Of a stretch of DNA of 64,000 bases, positions 26,186 to 35,331 are shown in pieces; position 1 is the stretch's first letter; every line of letters starts with the position of its first letter. Below the pieces are notes generated by a model. That model made no database searches, was not told where the DNA came from, and saw only the letters and a list, made by a program, of their open reading frames with translations. Position numbers and translations under genes: made by a program. Origin of the DNA: Labilibaculum filiforme (lineage in GTDB: Bacteria > Bacteroidota > Bacteroidia > Bacteroidales > Marinifilaceae). Location of the stretch: positions 186,001-250,000 of the forward strand of contig NZ_MVDD01000002.1 of NCBI RefSeq assembly GCF_002843315.1, given 5' to 3'.

Positions 26186-29056
26186 TTATCGATGACAAAT
26201 TTCTGAATACACACAAGTTCGGCAAATATCTTTATTTTCCACTTGCGAAAAAGGAATATCTTGATTAAAAATCTCTTCCAGTAATTCTTTTAAACCTTCA
26301 ATAAATTCTGCTTTGAACATTCTATAATCATCAACTCGAATGGCATTTCCACGTCCTTCTTTTTGAGCTAAGGTACAATCGAACTCATTGTTGAAAAACT
26401 CTTTCAGACTGTATATGCCGGGCGAAATTGGCGCGCCTGGATTGTAATTATCATCGTAAAACAAGCAATAAAGCAAAGTTTGAAATGCCGCTTTATTTTT
26501 ATTCTTCCCTTCTTTTTCGAAAAGAGATGCGATGTCCTTAAAAATCAGATCAGCCTTACCTGTTTTGTAATCCAAAATACGAATGGTATCTCCCAATTTG
26601 TCAACCCGGTCAATCAATCCACTAATATTTACGAAACGATTGGCTTTCTCGCCTATTGACAGCTTAATATTATATTTTCCCTCCAACGAAACAATTTCGA
26701 AGGGTGCAAATTTCTGATCCAAAACCAATATCCGATCAATAAATTTCCTCAAAATATCGAAAACAAGAAGATTTCTACCGCCAATCTCCATCACCTGCCC
26801 TTCCTTCAATTGAAAATAAATAGTACGAAAAGCATCCTTCAAAAACCGATCCAGCAAATCTTTATTTTTTCGCAATCCCTCCAAATCCTCTTTTCGAATT
26901 GTTTTCCCTCGAAAAGGCTTGTACAATTCTTCTAAAACCGAGTGAAATAAATTACCAAATGTTGGGGCATCAATCTCCTCCAAAACCACATCGGGTTCTT
27001 TTAATCCGGCTAAATATTTAAAGTAAAAGCTTAAACTACAATTCATGTAAGTATTTAATGCCGAGGGAGAAAAACTCCTAATATTCTCGCCACAATACTC
27101 ATTTAAGCGAGCTTGAATTCGTTCATTTTTAGCGACACTAATTGGCTTGGCTTCCTGCAACGAAATATTGTAAGAGGGACTATTTTCAACAATCTCAAAA
27201 TCCGATTCATATTTTAATTGATACAAAAAACGACTCATTTCCCCTGTCCGCATTCCATCACTTTGAGTGCTGTACAGTAATTTAAGATCTTCAACACGTT
27301 GAATCAGTCTGTAAAAATAGTAGGCAAAAATCGCATCCTGATGATCGATAGTTGGCATTCCAAAACCTTTACGCAAATGGTATGGCACGAATGAGTTTGC
27401 TGCTCCTGTTTTAGGCAATTTCCCTTCGTTCATCGAAAGAACAACAATCTTTTTAAAATCGAGCAATCGTGTTTCTAAAATTCCCATTACCTGCAAGCCA
27501 GCCAAGGGTTCTCCTTCAAAAGGAATGCTTAAACTTTGAATCATTTTATCCAGAATCTTATAAAAAGTATCCTGTTTGAGGTCTATTTTATGCTGATTTA
27601 ATAAAGAATTCAGTCGTTTTATCGCCAAAAATAGATGATAGATGTATTCCTGTTCTATTTTATCGACCAAGCTTTTTTCCTCATCTGCAGTCTCTAATTT
27701 CTGATAAATTCCCTGAAGTAATTCAAGCAAATAAATGGAGAATTGCTCAACACTACTTACCGGAGAAAATAGTTTTTCCAAAACAGGATCCCCTTGAATC
27801 AAACTTTTCGGAACTTCAATCCTATTAGCTGTTAAAATATCCTGAGTGATGGTATGTGCCAATTCAGGATTCACCGAATTCAGATATTGGTGATTCAAAA
27901 GAGCCAATACTTGTTTGTGATGAAAGGATACCTCTCCTGCAGGATTTTTTACACTTTTTTGAAGGTCGATTACCAAGCGCAACAAACTTGCCACGGGAGT
28001 ATTTTTGGCAGGATATCCCATGGTAACATTCACATTCTTTGCAATTTTAGGAATGGAATGCAATACCGGAAGCAACAACTCCTCGTCTGCTAAAACAATA
28101 GCTGTTTCCTCTAAAGCATCCTCCGAATTCTTGCAAAATTCCGCCACCACAGTGTGCGCATACTTCGCCTGTCCAACCTCCGAAGAGAGCGAAACAAATT
28201 CAACCTTTGTTTTATTGTTTTTAATATTATTGAAGCGAATATTCGTTTTTGGTGAAGGAAATCGCTTGATGTTTTCGCGTAAGAATAAACCCGCTTCATG
28301 AAAGGGATTTTCTAGATAAGATTCATCGTAATCCCAATAGAAATCAGCTTTATTCTGTCTCTTCAACTCATCAAACAAATTTTGTTCACATCGATTTAAA
28401 GCATTAAATCCAATAAAAATCACCCGTTCCTCGTGAATCTTAATATTCCCAGCCTCTAAATTATCAAGCAATTTTCGAGAAGCCATTCCTTCGTAAGCCA
28501 ACCCTTCAGCTTCCAATTGATTTCTAAAATCAGAATAAATAAGATATAAATTTTCCCATAGCTTCACAAACTCTTTCTGATGCTCGGAATATTTATCGGG
28601 ACGAAAAGAACTCCAAAATGACTGAATAGCAACGATCTGTTCTTCAGTCAAATAATCAAACAGGTTATCAATCTCTTTTTCCTCTGCTAAATTCTGAAAC
28701 AAATGCTTAGCGTTGACACGATATTTATCCAAATCGTCGAAATCGCCCAAAAGCATTTCTCCCCAATGGTAAAACTCATCGAAACTTTCCGAGACATCCA
28801 TTTTTTGAATGTAAATTTTATACAAACGAAAAAGCAAACCCAAATTATCCTCTGTCTGTAATTGCGAATGCGTTTTAAAAAAATCATTAATGGTAAGAAT
28901 CTTTGGTGCCCAAACAGGCTTATCAATCAATTCATTTAAATATTTTGAAAAGAATAAACCAGCACGACGATTGGGAAACACCAACATGCAATTGGACAAA
29001 TTACTGCCATATTTTTCGTACAGCTCGTTAATTAATTCACGTAAAAATGAGTTCAT
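26186..29056 (-). CDS. PD-(D/E)XK nuclease family protein, AddB-like
   Basis: A 956-residue protein resembling the AddB half of AddAB-type recombination nucleases. The N-terminus has FPNRRAGLFFSKYL at the helicase-like start. The C-terminal nuclease domain has GLIDRVDKLGDTIRILDYKTG with the catalytic Asp and Lys (residues ~790-815), an earlier FGNLFHSVLEELY motif, and a terminal CRTCVYSEIC Fe-S-type Cys group. It would process double-strand breaks with an AddA-like helicase, which is not in this window. It follows the NlpC/P60-like gene by 34 bases. Confidence 0.88.
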   Translation of the reverse strand: MNSFLRELINELYEKYGSNLSNCMLVFPNRRAGLFFSKYLNELIDKPVWAPKILTINDFFKTHSQLQTEDNLGLLFRLYKIYIQKMDVSESFDEFYHWGEMLLGDFDDLDKYRVNAKHLFQNLAEEKEIDNLFDYLTEEQIVAIQSFWSSFRPDKYSEHQKEFVKLWENLYLIYSDFRNQLEAEGLAYEGMASRKLLDNLEAGNIKIHEERVIFIGFNALNRCEQNLFDELKRQNKADFYWDYDESYLENPFHEAGLFLRENIKRFPSPKTNIRFNNIKNNKTKVEFVSLSSEVGQAKYAHTVVAEFCKNSEDALEETAIVLADEELLLPVLHSIPKIAKNVNVTMGYPAKNTPVASLLRLVIDLQKSVKNPAGEVSFHHKQVLALLNHQYLNSVNPELAHTITQDILTANRIEVPKSLIQGDPVLEKLFSPVSSVEQFSIYLLELLQGIYQKLETADEEKSLVDKIEQEYIYHLFLAIKRLNSLLNQHKIDLKQDTFYKILDKMIQSLSIPFEGEPLAGLQVMGILETRLLDFKKIVVLSMNEGKLPKTGAANSFVPYHLRKGFGMPTIDHQDAIFAYYFYRLIQRVEDLKLLYSTQSDGMRTGEMSRFLYQLKYESDFEIVENSPSYNISLQEAKPISVAKNERIQARLNEYCGENIRSFSPSALNTYMNCSLSFYFKYLAGLKEPDVVLEEIDAPTFGNLFHSVLEELYKPFRGKTIRKEDLEGLRKNKDLLDRFLKDAFRTIYFQLKEGQVMEIGGRNLLVFDILRKFIDRILVLDQKFAPFEIVSLEGKYNIKLSIGEKANRFVNISGLIDRVDKLGDTIRILDYKTGKADLIFKDIASLFEKEGKNKNKAAFQTLLYCLFYDDNYNPGAPISPGIYSLKEFFNNEFDCTLAQKEGRGNAIRVDDYRMFKAEFIEGLKELLEEIFNQDIPFSQVENKDICRTCVYSEICHR

Positions 29057-29090
29057 TATTTAAGTTTGATTTGAGGTAAGAGATTTGAGA

Positions 29091-29759
29091 TTATTGTCGC
29101 AAGTAGGAAAAAACAATCTCAATATTCGGAGACTGATGCATCCCATTGGGATTCAAACCTGGCTTTCCTTCTGGAATTTCCACGCCTAAGTTTTTGTAAT
29201 ATGCGATCCAAAATGGAAGAAAATCGCCACTATTTGCATCTTTAAAAGTCATTGGGTTTAACTGAAAAACTTCCATAGAATCTCCTTTACTTGCAAAGAT
29301 ATCATAAATCAGTTCGGAACAATAGTAGCTTGAATCCCCCATTACATAAATAGCATCGTAGGGCTTTCCAATTAGTTTTTCCCCAGCCTCGAGTGCTTTA
29401 TCGATGAAAGATTTAAATTCTGGATTTAGTCGCCCCACCTCCACTTTAAACTTTTTATCCGCAGTACTACTCCGTTCTAAAAACGATTGAAGCGTTGTAT
29501 AGGTAACCCCTTTCGAGATGGCTTCTAGAACCACAGTATCGCCATTGGATTTAATATCTACAATGCCTACGTGTGAAAAACTCAAATCTTTAGCACCTCC
29601 GGTTACCGATTCGATAGCATCTGAAATTGAATCCGAATCGAGATCCTGAAAAAGAAGATCTCCTTTTTCGAGAGTAAACCGAGGTTTTTTTTGTAAATTA
29701 TGACAGCCTATAAATTGAGCACTAAGCACCAATACAATCAAAATACGAAGAAAAGACAT
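29091..29759 (-). CDS. YiiX/YebB-like NlpC/P60 cysteine hydrolase lipoprotein
   Basis: The N-terminus is a lipoprotein signal with Cys19 in FIGCH. The catalytic His lies in SFSHVGIVD (residues ~62-70) and the catalytic Cys in SSYYCSELIYDIF (~143-155), the circularly permuted NlpC/P60 arrangement of YiiX-like proteins. It may cleave amide or ester bonds in peptidoglycan or lipids at the outer membrane. It is the first gene of a leftward cluster with the AddB-like nuclease, OmpA protein and cysteine desulfurase. Confidence 0.85.
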   Translation of the reverse strand: MSFLRILIVLVLSAQFIGCHNLQKKPRFTLEKGDLLFQDLDSDSISDAIESVTGGAKDLSFSHVGIVDIKSNGDTVVLEAISKGVTYTTLQSFLERSSTADKKFKVEVGRLNPEFKSFIDKALEAGEKLIGKPYDAIYVMGDSSYYCSELIYDIFASKGDSMEVFQLNPMTFKDANSGDFLPFWIAYYKNLGVEIPEGKPGLNPNGMHQSPNIEIVFSYLRQ

Positions 29760-29955
29760 CTTTGAGATTTTACATGTTCATCTTAAAAAAACTAAAGTAA
29801 TTCGAACAAGCATCAAATAAAAGAATTGTGCAGTTTATTTTTAGTAATGTTAAGTCAAAACATCTTATAGAAAAACTCTATATGCTTATTTGTAAAAAAA
29901 ATGATCTTTTTGTCTTTTATTCGTTCTTGATATCAGCATAAGCTTTAAAAATTAA

Positions 29956-29963
29956 TACATTTG
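29956..29963 (+). promoter_or_regulatory. Candidate -7 box upstream of sucA
   Basis: TACATTTG matches TAnnTTTG, 45 bases before the sucA ATG. The nearest TTG lies 26 bases upstream, slightly too far, so support is moderate. Confidence 0.5.
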
Positions 29964-30007
29964 TTTAAGTAACAACGATAATCAGACTAAGTACAACGAA
30001 CAATTTT

Positions 30008-32863
30008 ATGGATAAATTTAGCTTTTTGGGGAATAGTGAAATCGAATACATCGATCAATTATACCTATCCTATAAGAATGATCCTGAATCTGTTGAAGAA
30101 AGTTGGAAACAATTTTTTCAAGGATTTGATTTTGCAAGCGCTAAGTTCCCAATTAAGGAACAAACGGTCAGCGAAATTATTCCTGCCACAAATTCGATGA
30201 GTAAAGAATTCAATGTTATGAATTTGATACAAGCTTACCGTCAGCGTGGACATCTTTTTACCAAAACAAATCCGGTTCGAACCCGACGAAAATATTTCCC
30301 AACCCTCGACATCGAAAACTTCGATCTGTCTGAATCAGATATGGAAACCGTTTTCCATGCGGGAACTGAAATAGGCTTAGGAGCTTCGAAATTAAAAGAT
30401 ATTGTAGCCCATTTGCAGGAAACGTATTGCAAATCGATTGGAGCAGAATATGTTTTTGTTCGTCATCCACAAATGATGAGATGGCTACAAAACAAGATGG
30501 AGGGAAGCAAGAATACACCAAATTTCAACGACGAACAACGCAAACACATTTACTATCATTTAAAACTTGCTGTTGGTTTCGAAAACTATATCCACAAAAA
30601 ATTTGTTGGTCAGAAACGCTTTTCTCTGGAAGGAACCGAGACCTTAATTCCTGCTTTAGATGCCATGATTGAGCGCGGTGCTGAACTTGGAGTGGAGGAG
30701 TTCATTTTCGGAATGGCTCATCGCGGAAGATTGAATGTTTTAGCGAATATTCTAGAAAAACCTTACGCCAATATTTTCAAAGAATTTATGGGCGAAGAGT
30801 TTGAAGAGGATATTGCTTTGGGAGATGTAAAATATCACTTGGGATATGGAAATACGGTAAAAACAGATGATGGCAGTAAGGTAAAACTTCATTTGGCTCC
30901 AAACCCTTCTCATTTAGAAACAGTGGGTGCTGTTGTGGAAGGAATTTCGCGCTCGAAAATTGACAACGACTATGCTGGCGATCAGGACAAATTAGTTCCT
31001 GTTATTATTCATGGAGATGCAGCTATTGCCGCACAAGGAATTGTATACGAAACAGTTCAGATGTCGCAACTAAAAGGATACAAAACCGGAGGAACTATTC
31101 ATTTGGTAATAAATAATCAGGTAGGTTTCACTACCAATTATTTGGATGCCCGATCGAGCACATATTGCACCGACGTGGCAAAAGTAACCCGTTCTCCTGT
31201 ATTTCATGTAAATGGCGACGATGTTGAAGCATTAATTTTCACCATTAAATTAGCAATGGAATACCGTCAGGAGTTCAATTCTGATGTTTTCATTGACATA
31301 CTTTCGTATCGTAAATTTGGTCATAACGAAGGAGATGAACCTCGTTTTACACAGCCAATTCTGTACAAAGAAATTGCAAAACACAAAAATCCGCGAGATA
31401 TTTATGCCGATTTCTTAAGCGATAAAGGCATCTATACCAAAGAGGAAATTAAAAATATCAACGCAGATTACAATAAACTTTTAGATAAAGATTTTGAGCT
31501 ATCAAAAACATTTAAAAAGGTAATTATACAACCTTTCTTAGAAGATTATTATCAAAATATTCGATATTCTGAAAAGGCAGATTTTGAAGCTTCACCAAAA
31601 ACAGGAGTCGCAAAAAAAACCTTGTTAGAGCTTGCCGAAAACATTACCAGTTTACCTAAGGATTTGACTTTTTTCAAAAAAATTAGCAAACTAATGTCCG
31701 ATCGAAAAGAGATGATTCAGAATGATGAATTGGATTGGGCAATGGGAGAATTACTCGCCTATTCCAGTCTGCTGGAAGAAGGAAACAGTGTTCGTGTAAG
31801 CGGACAGGATTCGGAAAGAGGAACCTTTTCGCACCGACATGCAGCTTTGGTGATTGAAAATTCGGACGAGAAATATTTCCCGCTAAAAAACATCAGCGAC
31901 AAGCAAGCTCCTTTCCACATTTACAATTCACATTTAAGTGAATATGGTGTACTCGGTTTTGAATATGGATATGCTTTGGCGCATCCATCTGGCCTTACCA
32001 TTTGGGAAGCTCAGTTTGGCGATTTCCATAATGTTGCGCAGGCTGTTATCGACCAATATGTAAGTGCTGCCGAAGACAAATGGGGAATTAAAAATGGTTT
32101 GGTTATGTATCTGCCTCATGGATATGAAGGTCAGGGAGCCGAGCATTCGAGTGCAAGAATGGAGCGATTCCTTACGCTTTGTGCCAACAATAATATGCAA
32201 ATTACGAATCCAACAACACCAGCCAATCTGTTTCACATGCTTCGCCGACAAGTAAAGCGTGATATCCGGGTTCCGTTAATTTGTTTTACTCCAAAAAGTT
32301 TGCTTCGTCATGCAAAATGTGTTTCGAAAATTGACGACATGGCCAAAGGTCAGTTTCAGGAAGTAATTGACGATAATAATGTGATTGCCGAAGAAGTTCG
32401 TCGAGTTGTATTTTGTACTGGAAAAATTTATTACGATTTATTGGCCCGAAAAGAAGAATTATTTGCTCAGGATATTGCCTTAATTCGACTAGAACAACTG
32501 TATCCTTTTCCTGAGAAACAAATCGATAAAATTTTGAATCGCTATCCAAATGCACTTCTTCATTTATGGGTTCAGGAAGAACCTGAAAATATGGGAGCAT
32601 GGCAATTCATCAATTACAATTTTAAAAATAAAAAAGTTAAAATTGTACCCGTTGCACGCCAAGCTAGTGGTAGTCCGGCCACCGGATTATCGAAGATTCA
32701 TTTAGCCGGGCAAAACGAAATTATTAACAAAGTATTTCGAAAATGCGATTGCGATCGGAAACTGAAATATTGCGGATTGCAATGTGTAGAAGGTAGTTCG
32801 CATGCCGATATTTTGGTACAACACGAATATTTTGAAGAGAAAAAAAGCAAATTGTTAATGTAA
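30008..32863 (+). CDS. sucA: 2-oxoglutarate dehydrogenase E1 component
   Basis: The 951-residue thiamine-diphosphate decarboxylase of the TCA-cycle 2-oxoglutarate dehydrogenase complex. It shows the N-terminal E2-binding helix (SFLGNSEIEYIDQLY), LIQAYRQRGHLFTKTNP, FGMAHRGRLNVLAN, HLAPNPSHLE, IIHGDAAIAAQG for ThDP/Mg binding, and the C-terminal QEEPENMGAW motif. Length is normal. It is followed by sucB after 73 bases in an operon closed by a terminator. E3 (lpd) is not in the window. Confidence 0.96.
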   Translation: MDKFSFLGNSEIEYIDQLYLSYKNDPESVEESWKQFFQGFDFASAKFPIKEQTVSEIIPATNSMSKEFNVMNLIQAYRQRGHLFTKTNPVRTRRKYFPTLDIENFDLSESDMETVFHAGTEIGLGASKLKDIVAHLQETYCKSIGAEYVFVRHPQMMRWLQNKMEGSKNTPNFNDEQRKHIYYHLKLAVGFENYIHKKFVGQKRFSLEGTETLIPALDAMIERGAELGVEEFIFGMAHRGRLNVLANILEKPYANIFKEFMGEEFEEDIALGDVKYHLGYGNTVKTDDGSKVKLHLAPNPSHLETVGAVVEGISRSKIDNDYAGDQDKLVPVIIHGDAAIAAQGIVYETVQMSQLKGYKTGGTIHLVINNQVGFTTNYLDARSSTYCTDVAKVTRSPVFHVNGDDVEALIFTIKLAMEYRQEFNSDVFIDILSYRKFGHNEGDEPRFTQPILYKEIAKHKNPRDIYADFLSDKGIYTKEEIKNINADYNKLLDKDFELSKTFKKVIIQPFLEDYYQNIRYSEKADFEASPKTGVAKKTLLELAENITSLPKDLTFFKKISKLMSDRKEMIQNDELDWAMGELLAYSSLLEEGNSVRVSGQDSERGTFSHRHAALVIENSDEKYFPLKNISDKQAPFHIYNSHLSEYGVLGFEYGYALAHPSGLTIWEAQFGDFHNVAQAVIDQYVSAAEDKWGIKNGLVMYLPHGYEGQGAEHSSARMERFLTLCANNNMQITNPTTPANLFHMLRRQVKRDIRVPLICFTPKSLLRHAKCVSKIDDMAKGQFQEVIDDNNVIAEEVRRVVFCTGKIYYDLLARKEELFAQDIALIRLEQLYPFPEKQIDKILNRYPNALLHLWVQEEPENMGAWQFINYNFKNKKVKIVPVARQASGSPATGLSKIHLAGQNEIINKVFRKCDCDRKLKYCGLQCVEGSSHADILVQHEYFEEKKSKLLM

Positions 32864-32936
32864 GTAAATAGATGTGAGAGTTGAGATATTAGAGTTAAGA
32901 CAAAGCTCATTCACCTAATTCACAAAATCAAAAATA

Positions 32937-34181
32937 ATGATCGAAATAAAAATACCTAGTCCCGGAGAATCCATTTCCGAAGTAGAAATAGCCAACTGGT
33001 TTGTTGCAGATGGTGATATTGTTGAAAAGGATCAGGAAATTGCAGAAATTGAATCAGACAAAGCTACACTGACTCTTATTGCTGAAGAAAGCGGTAAAAT
33101 TCAAATTTTGGCACAGGAAGGCGACACCGTTGCTGTTGGATCTATTGCCTGCAAAATAGATACAAGTTTTGCAGGAGAAGCTAGCACAACGTCTGCACCT
33201 AAAGAAATTAAAAAAGAAGCTCCTGCAGCAAAAGAGACTCCTGCAACTGTTGAGTCGCCTAAAGCTGTAACTTCTGAAAATTACAAGGAAGTTAAGATTT
33301 CTCCTGTTGCGAAAAAGTTGATGGAAGAAAATCACCTTTCGGTAGATGATGTAATTGCAGGACTGCAACGCTTGTCGAAAAAAGACATTCAAGCGGTAGT
33401 CGACAATTCGGGTAATAAAACCGAAATTCCATCACAAACTAAAAGCTTTTCGCGAGAAGCCAAGCGCACAAAAATGAGCAATCTTCGAAAAAAATTAGCT
33501 GCTCGTTTGGTTTCTGTAAAAAATGAAACTGCCATGCTAACTACTTTTAACGAAGTTGACATGACTGCAGTAATGGAATTGCGTAAAAAATATCAAAAGA
33601 AATTTATAGAAACGCACGATATTAAGTTGGGCTTTATGTCCTTCTTTACCAAGGCGGCATCGGAGGCTTTAAAATTGCATCCTGCAGTAAATTCGATGAT
33701 GGATGGGGAAGAAATAGTTACTCCTGATTATGCCGACATTGCCATTGCAGTGCAAACACCAAAAGGTTTGATGGTTCCCGTAATTCGTAACACCGAATCA
33801 TTAGGCTTGGCCGAAATAGAAAAAGAATTAATGAATCTAGCCAACAAAGCTCGTACCGGTAAAATTAGCCTGGACGAAATGACTGGCGGTACTTTTACCA
33901 TTACCAATGGTGGTGTGTTTGGTTCGCTGTTGAGTACTCCAATAATTAATCCTCCACAGTCGGGAATTTTAGGCATGCACAATATTGTGGAACGACCAGT
34001 TGCTGTTAACGGCAAGGTAGAAATTCGCCCCATGATGTACATCGCTCTATCCTACGATCACCGTGTAATTGATGGAAAAGATTCGGTTGGATTCTTAGTT
34101 AAGCTAAAAGAAATGATTGAAAACCCACAAAAAATGCTGTTTGGAGGTAAAGACCCAGATAATTTATTGTTGGAGATATAA
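32937..34181 (+). CDS. sucB: 2-oxoglutarate dehydrogenase E2, dihydrolipoamide succinyltransferase
   Basis: The 414-residue acyltransferase core of the complex. The lipoyl domain (residues 1-77) has the lipoyl Lys in [11 protein letters not shown]; an Ala/Pro/Glu linker follows; the E3-binding domain is at about 119-155 ([16 protein letters not shown]); the catalytic domain ends with [16 protein letters not shown] containing the active His and Asp. It transfers succinyl from lipoate to CoA. One lipoyl domain is normal for OdhB/SucB. Confidence 0.96.
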   Translation: MIEIKIPSPGESISEVEIANWFVADGDIVEKDQEIAEIESDKATLTLIAEESGKIQILAQEGDTVAVGSIACKIDTSFAGEASTTSAPKEIKKEAPAAKETPATVESPKAVTSENYKEVKISPVAKKLMEENHLSVDDVIAGLQRLSKKDIQAVVDNSGNKTEIPSQTKSFSREAKRTKMSNLRKKLAARLVSVKNETAMLTTFNEVDMTAVMELRKKYQKKFIETHDIKLGFMSFFTKAASEALKLHPAVNSMMDGEEIVTPDYADIAIAVQTPKGLMVPVIRNTESLGLAEIEKELMNLANKARTGKISLDEMTGGTFTITNGGVFGSLLSTPIINPPQSGILGMHNIVERPVAVNGKVEIRPMMYIALSYDHRVIDGKDSVGFLVKLKEMIENPQKMLFGGKDPDNLLLEI

Positions 34182-34202
34182 CAGAACCTATTTTTATAAG
34201 AT

Positions 34203-34239
34203 AAAAGGCCGGAATTCAATCGAGATTCTGGCCTTTTTT
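34203..34239 (+). terminator. Terminator of the sucAB operon
   Basis: AAAAGGCCGGAAT pairs imperfectly with GATTCTGGCCTTTT, followed by TT; it lies just after the sucB stop. Confidence 0.85.
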
Positions 34240-34300
34240 CATGTATTTCTCTCCAAAACTCACCTAAATTACGAAACAAAAGCCTCAAACTTAAAAGCAA

Positions 34301-34411
34301 GGCTGAAGGCCTTGTATCCCGCAGCTAGGGGCATCGTTCCTAGGTTATGCGCCATGTTAATCACAGCCTGTAGGGCTGACACCAATCAAGACCAAAAGTA
34401 AGTGGCATCGT
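34301..34411 (+). repeat. REP-like repeat unit 1 (117-bp family), joined to transposase 3' end
   Basis: Unit core from GGCTGAAGGCCTTGTATCCC through CTAGGGGCATCGTTCCTAGG and CAGCCTGTAGGGCTG, three small hairpins. A partial preceding unit is seen at 34270-34300. The 3' side runs into the last codons of the transposase gene on the minus strand. Confidence 0.88.
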
Positions 34412-34835
34412 ATTCAATTACATCATACTCTCTCATTAATTCTTCGAGTTCCTCTTTATAATCCTGCACATTATGATGTTTTTTTTGTTGCTTAATATAT
34501 CGTTCCACTTTATTTACGGCTGAACTACTCACCGAAAAGGCACCATAACCAATTTGCCAGGTAAATTCCTTCACCCCTTTTTCCTTCATCCACTTCGAAC
34601 TTGACTTTTTTACTTCTTCAACAATTTTTGCCAATGCATAATTTTTCGACAAACGAAACAAAACATGAATGTGATCGGGTACCGAATTAATTTGTAAGGA
34701 TGGACTCTCCATATTCTTTAGGATGCCAATTATATATGCGTGCAGTTCCTTTTCAATATCAAGAGTGATATATGGCTCCCGAAATTTGGTTCCGAAAGTT
34801 AGATGAACATAGAGTTGTGATAGTGATTGTCCCAT
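34386..34835 (-). CDS. REP-associated tyrosine transposase (RAYT, Y1_Tnp / IS200-like)
   Basis: From ATG 34835 the protein has 149 residues, the size of IS200-type Y1 transposases. The HUH metal site is His55-x-His57 in SVPDHIHVLFRL and the nucleophile is probably Tyr113 in VERYIKQQKKHH. Such single-strand transposases cut at hairpins. The gene lies inside an array of palindromic repeats and is preceded by a further set of hairpins, the hallmark of RAYT-REP systems. A frame extension to 34970 runs through these hairpins and is not credible as protein. Confidence 0.9.
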   Translation of the reverse strand: MGQSLSQLYVHLTFGTKFREPYITLDIEKELHAYIIGILKNMESPSLQINSVPDHIHVLFRLSKNYALAKIVEEVKKSSSKWMKEKGVKEFTWQIGYGAFSVSSSAVNKVERYIKQQKKHHNVQDYKEELEELMREYDVIEYDATYFWS

Positions 34836-34852
34836 TATTAGTTTTTTTTCAT

Positions 34853-34968
34853 GGGACGATGTCCCTGTGATACTTAGAGGTGATACCTCCGTGATATGAG
34901 GCGATACCTCCGTGATGCAATATCTTGGGGCGATGCCCCAAGTTATGGAATTAGAGCCTTTCAGGCTC
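34853..34968. repeat. Cluster of five short palindromes upstream of the RAYT gene
   Basis: Five near-perfect hairpins: GGGACGATGTCCC (34853), GAGGTGATACCTC (34877), GAGGCGATACCTC (34898), TTGGGGCGATGCCCCAA (34925) and GAGCCTTTCAGGCTC (34954). Four share a YGATR loop while their stems vary. They lie in the 5' flank of the transposase. Confidence 0.88.
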
Positions 34969-34980
34969 AAACAAGAATAA

Positions 34981-35096
34981 GGCTGAAGGCCTTGTATCCC
35001 GTAGCTAGGGCATCGCCCCTAGGTTATGCGCCATGTTAATCACAGCCTGTAGGGCTGGCACCAATTACGGAACAAAAGCCTCAAAATCAAGAATAA
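34981..35096 (+). repeat. REP-like repeat unit 2
   Basis: 116 bases, one G missing in the CTAGGG stem relative to units 3 and 4. It is directly joined to unit 3. Confidence 0.92.
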
Positions 35097-35213
35097 GGCT
35101 GAAGGCCTTGTATCCCGCAGCTAGGGGTATCGCCCCTAGGTTATGCGCCATGTTAATCACAGCCTGTAGGGCTGACACCAATTACGGAACAAAAGCCTCA
35201 AAATCAAGAATAA
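35097..35213 (+). repeat. REP-like repeat unit 3
   Basis: 117 bases with three hairpins: AAGGC/GCCTT, CTAGGGG/CCCCTAG with a TATCG loop, and CAGCC/GGCTG. The tail contains ACAAAAGCCTCAAAATCAAG. Confidence 0.93.
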
Positions 35214-35326
35214 GGCTGAAGGCCTTGTATCCCGTAGCTAGGGGCATCGCCCCTAGGTTATGCGCCATGTTAATCACAGCCTGTAGGGCTGACACCAATC
35301 AAGACCAAAAGTAAGTGGCATCGTTT
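35214..35326 (+). repeat. REP-like repeat unit 4 ending in a transposase 3' remnant
   Basis: The core matches unit 3. After CACCAAT it does not continue with the usual tail but with CAAGACCAAAAGTAAGTGGCATCGT (35300-35324), identical to the junction of unit 1 with the transposase 3' end. Confidence 0.92.
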
Positions 35327-35331
35327 TTAGT

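Noticed and set aside
34836-34970. N-terminal extension of the transposase
   Set aside because: It translates five palindromes and adds residues absent from Y1 transposases; MGQSLSQLYVHL is the family-like start.
35033-35314. 93-codon ORF with repeated LKALYPAARG
   Set aside because: It is a translation of the 117-bp REP-like units.
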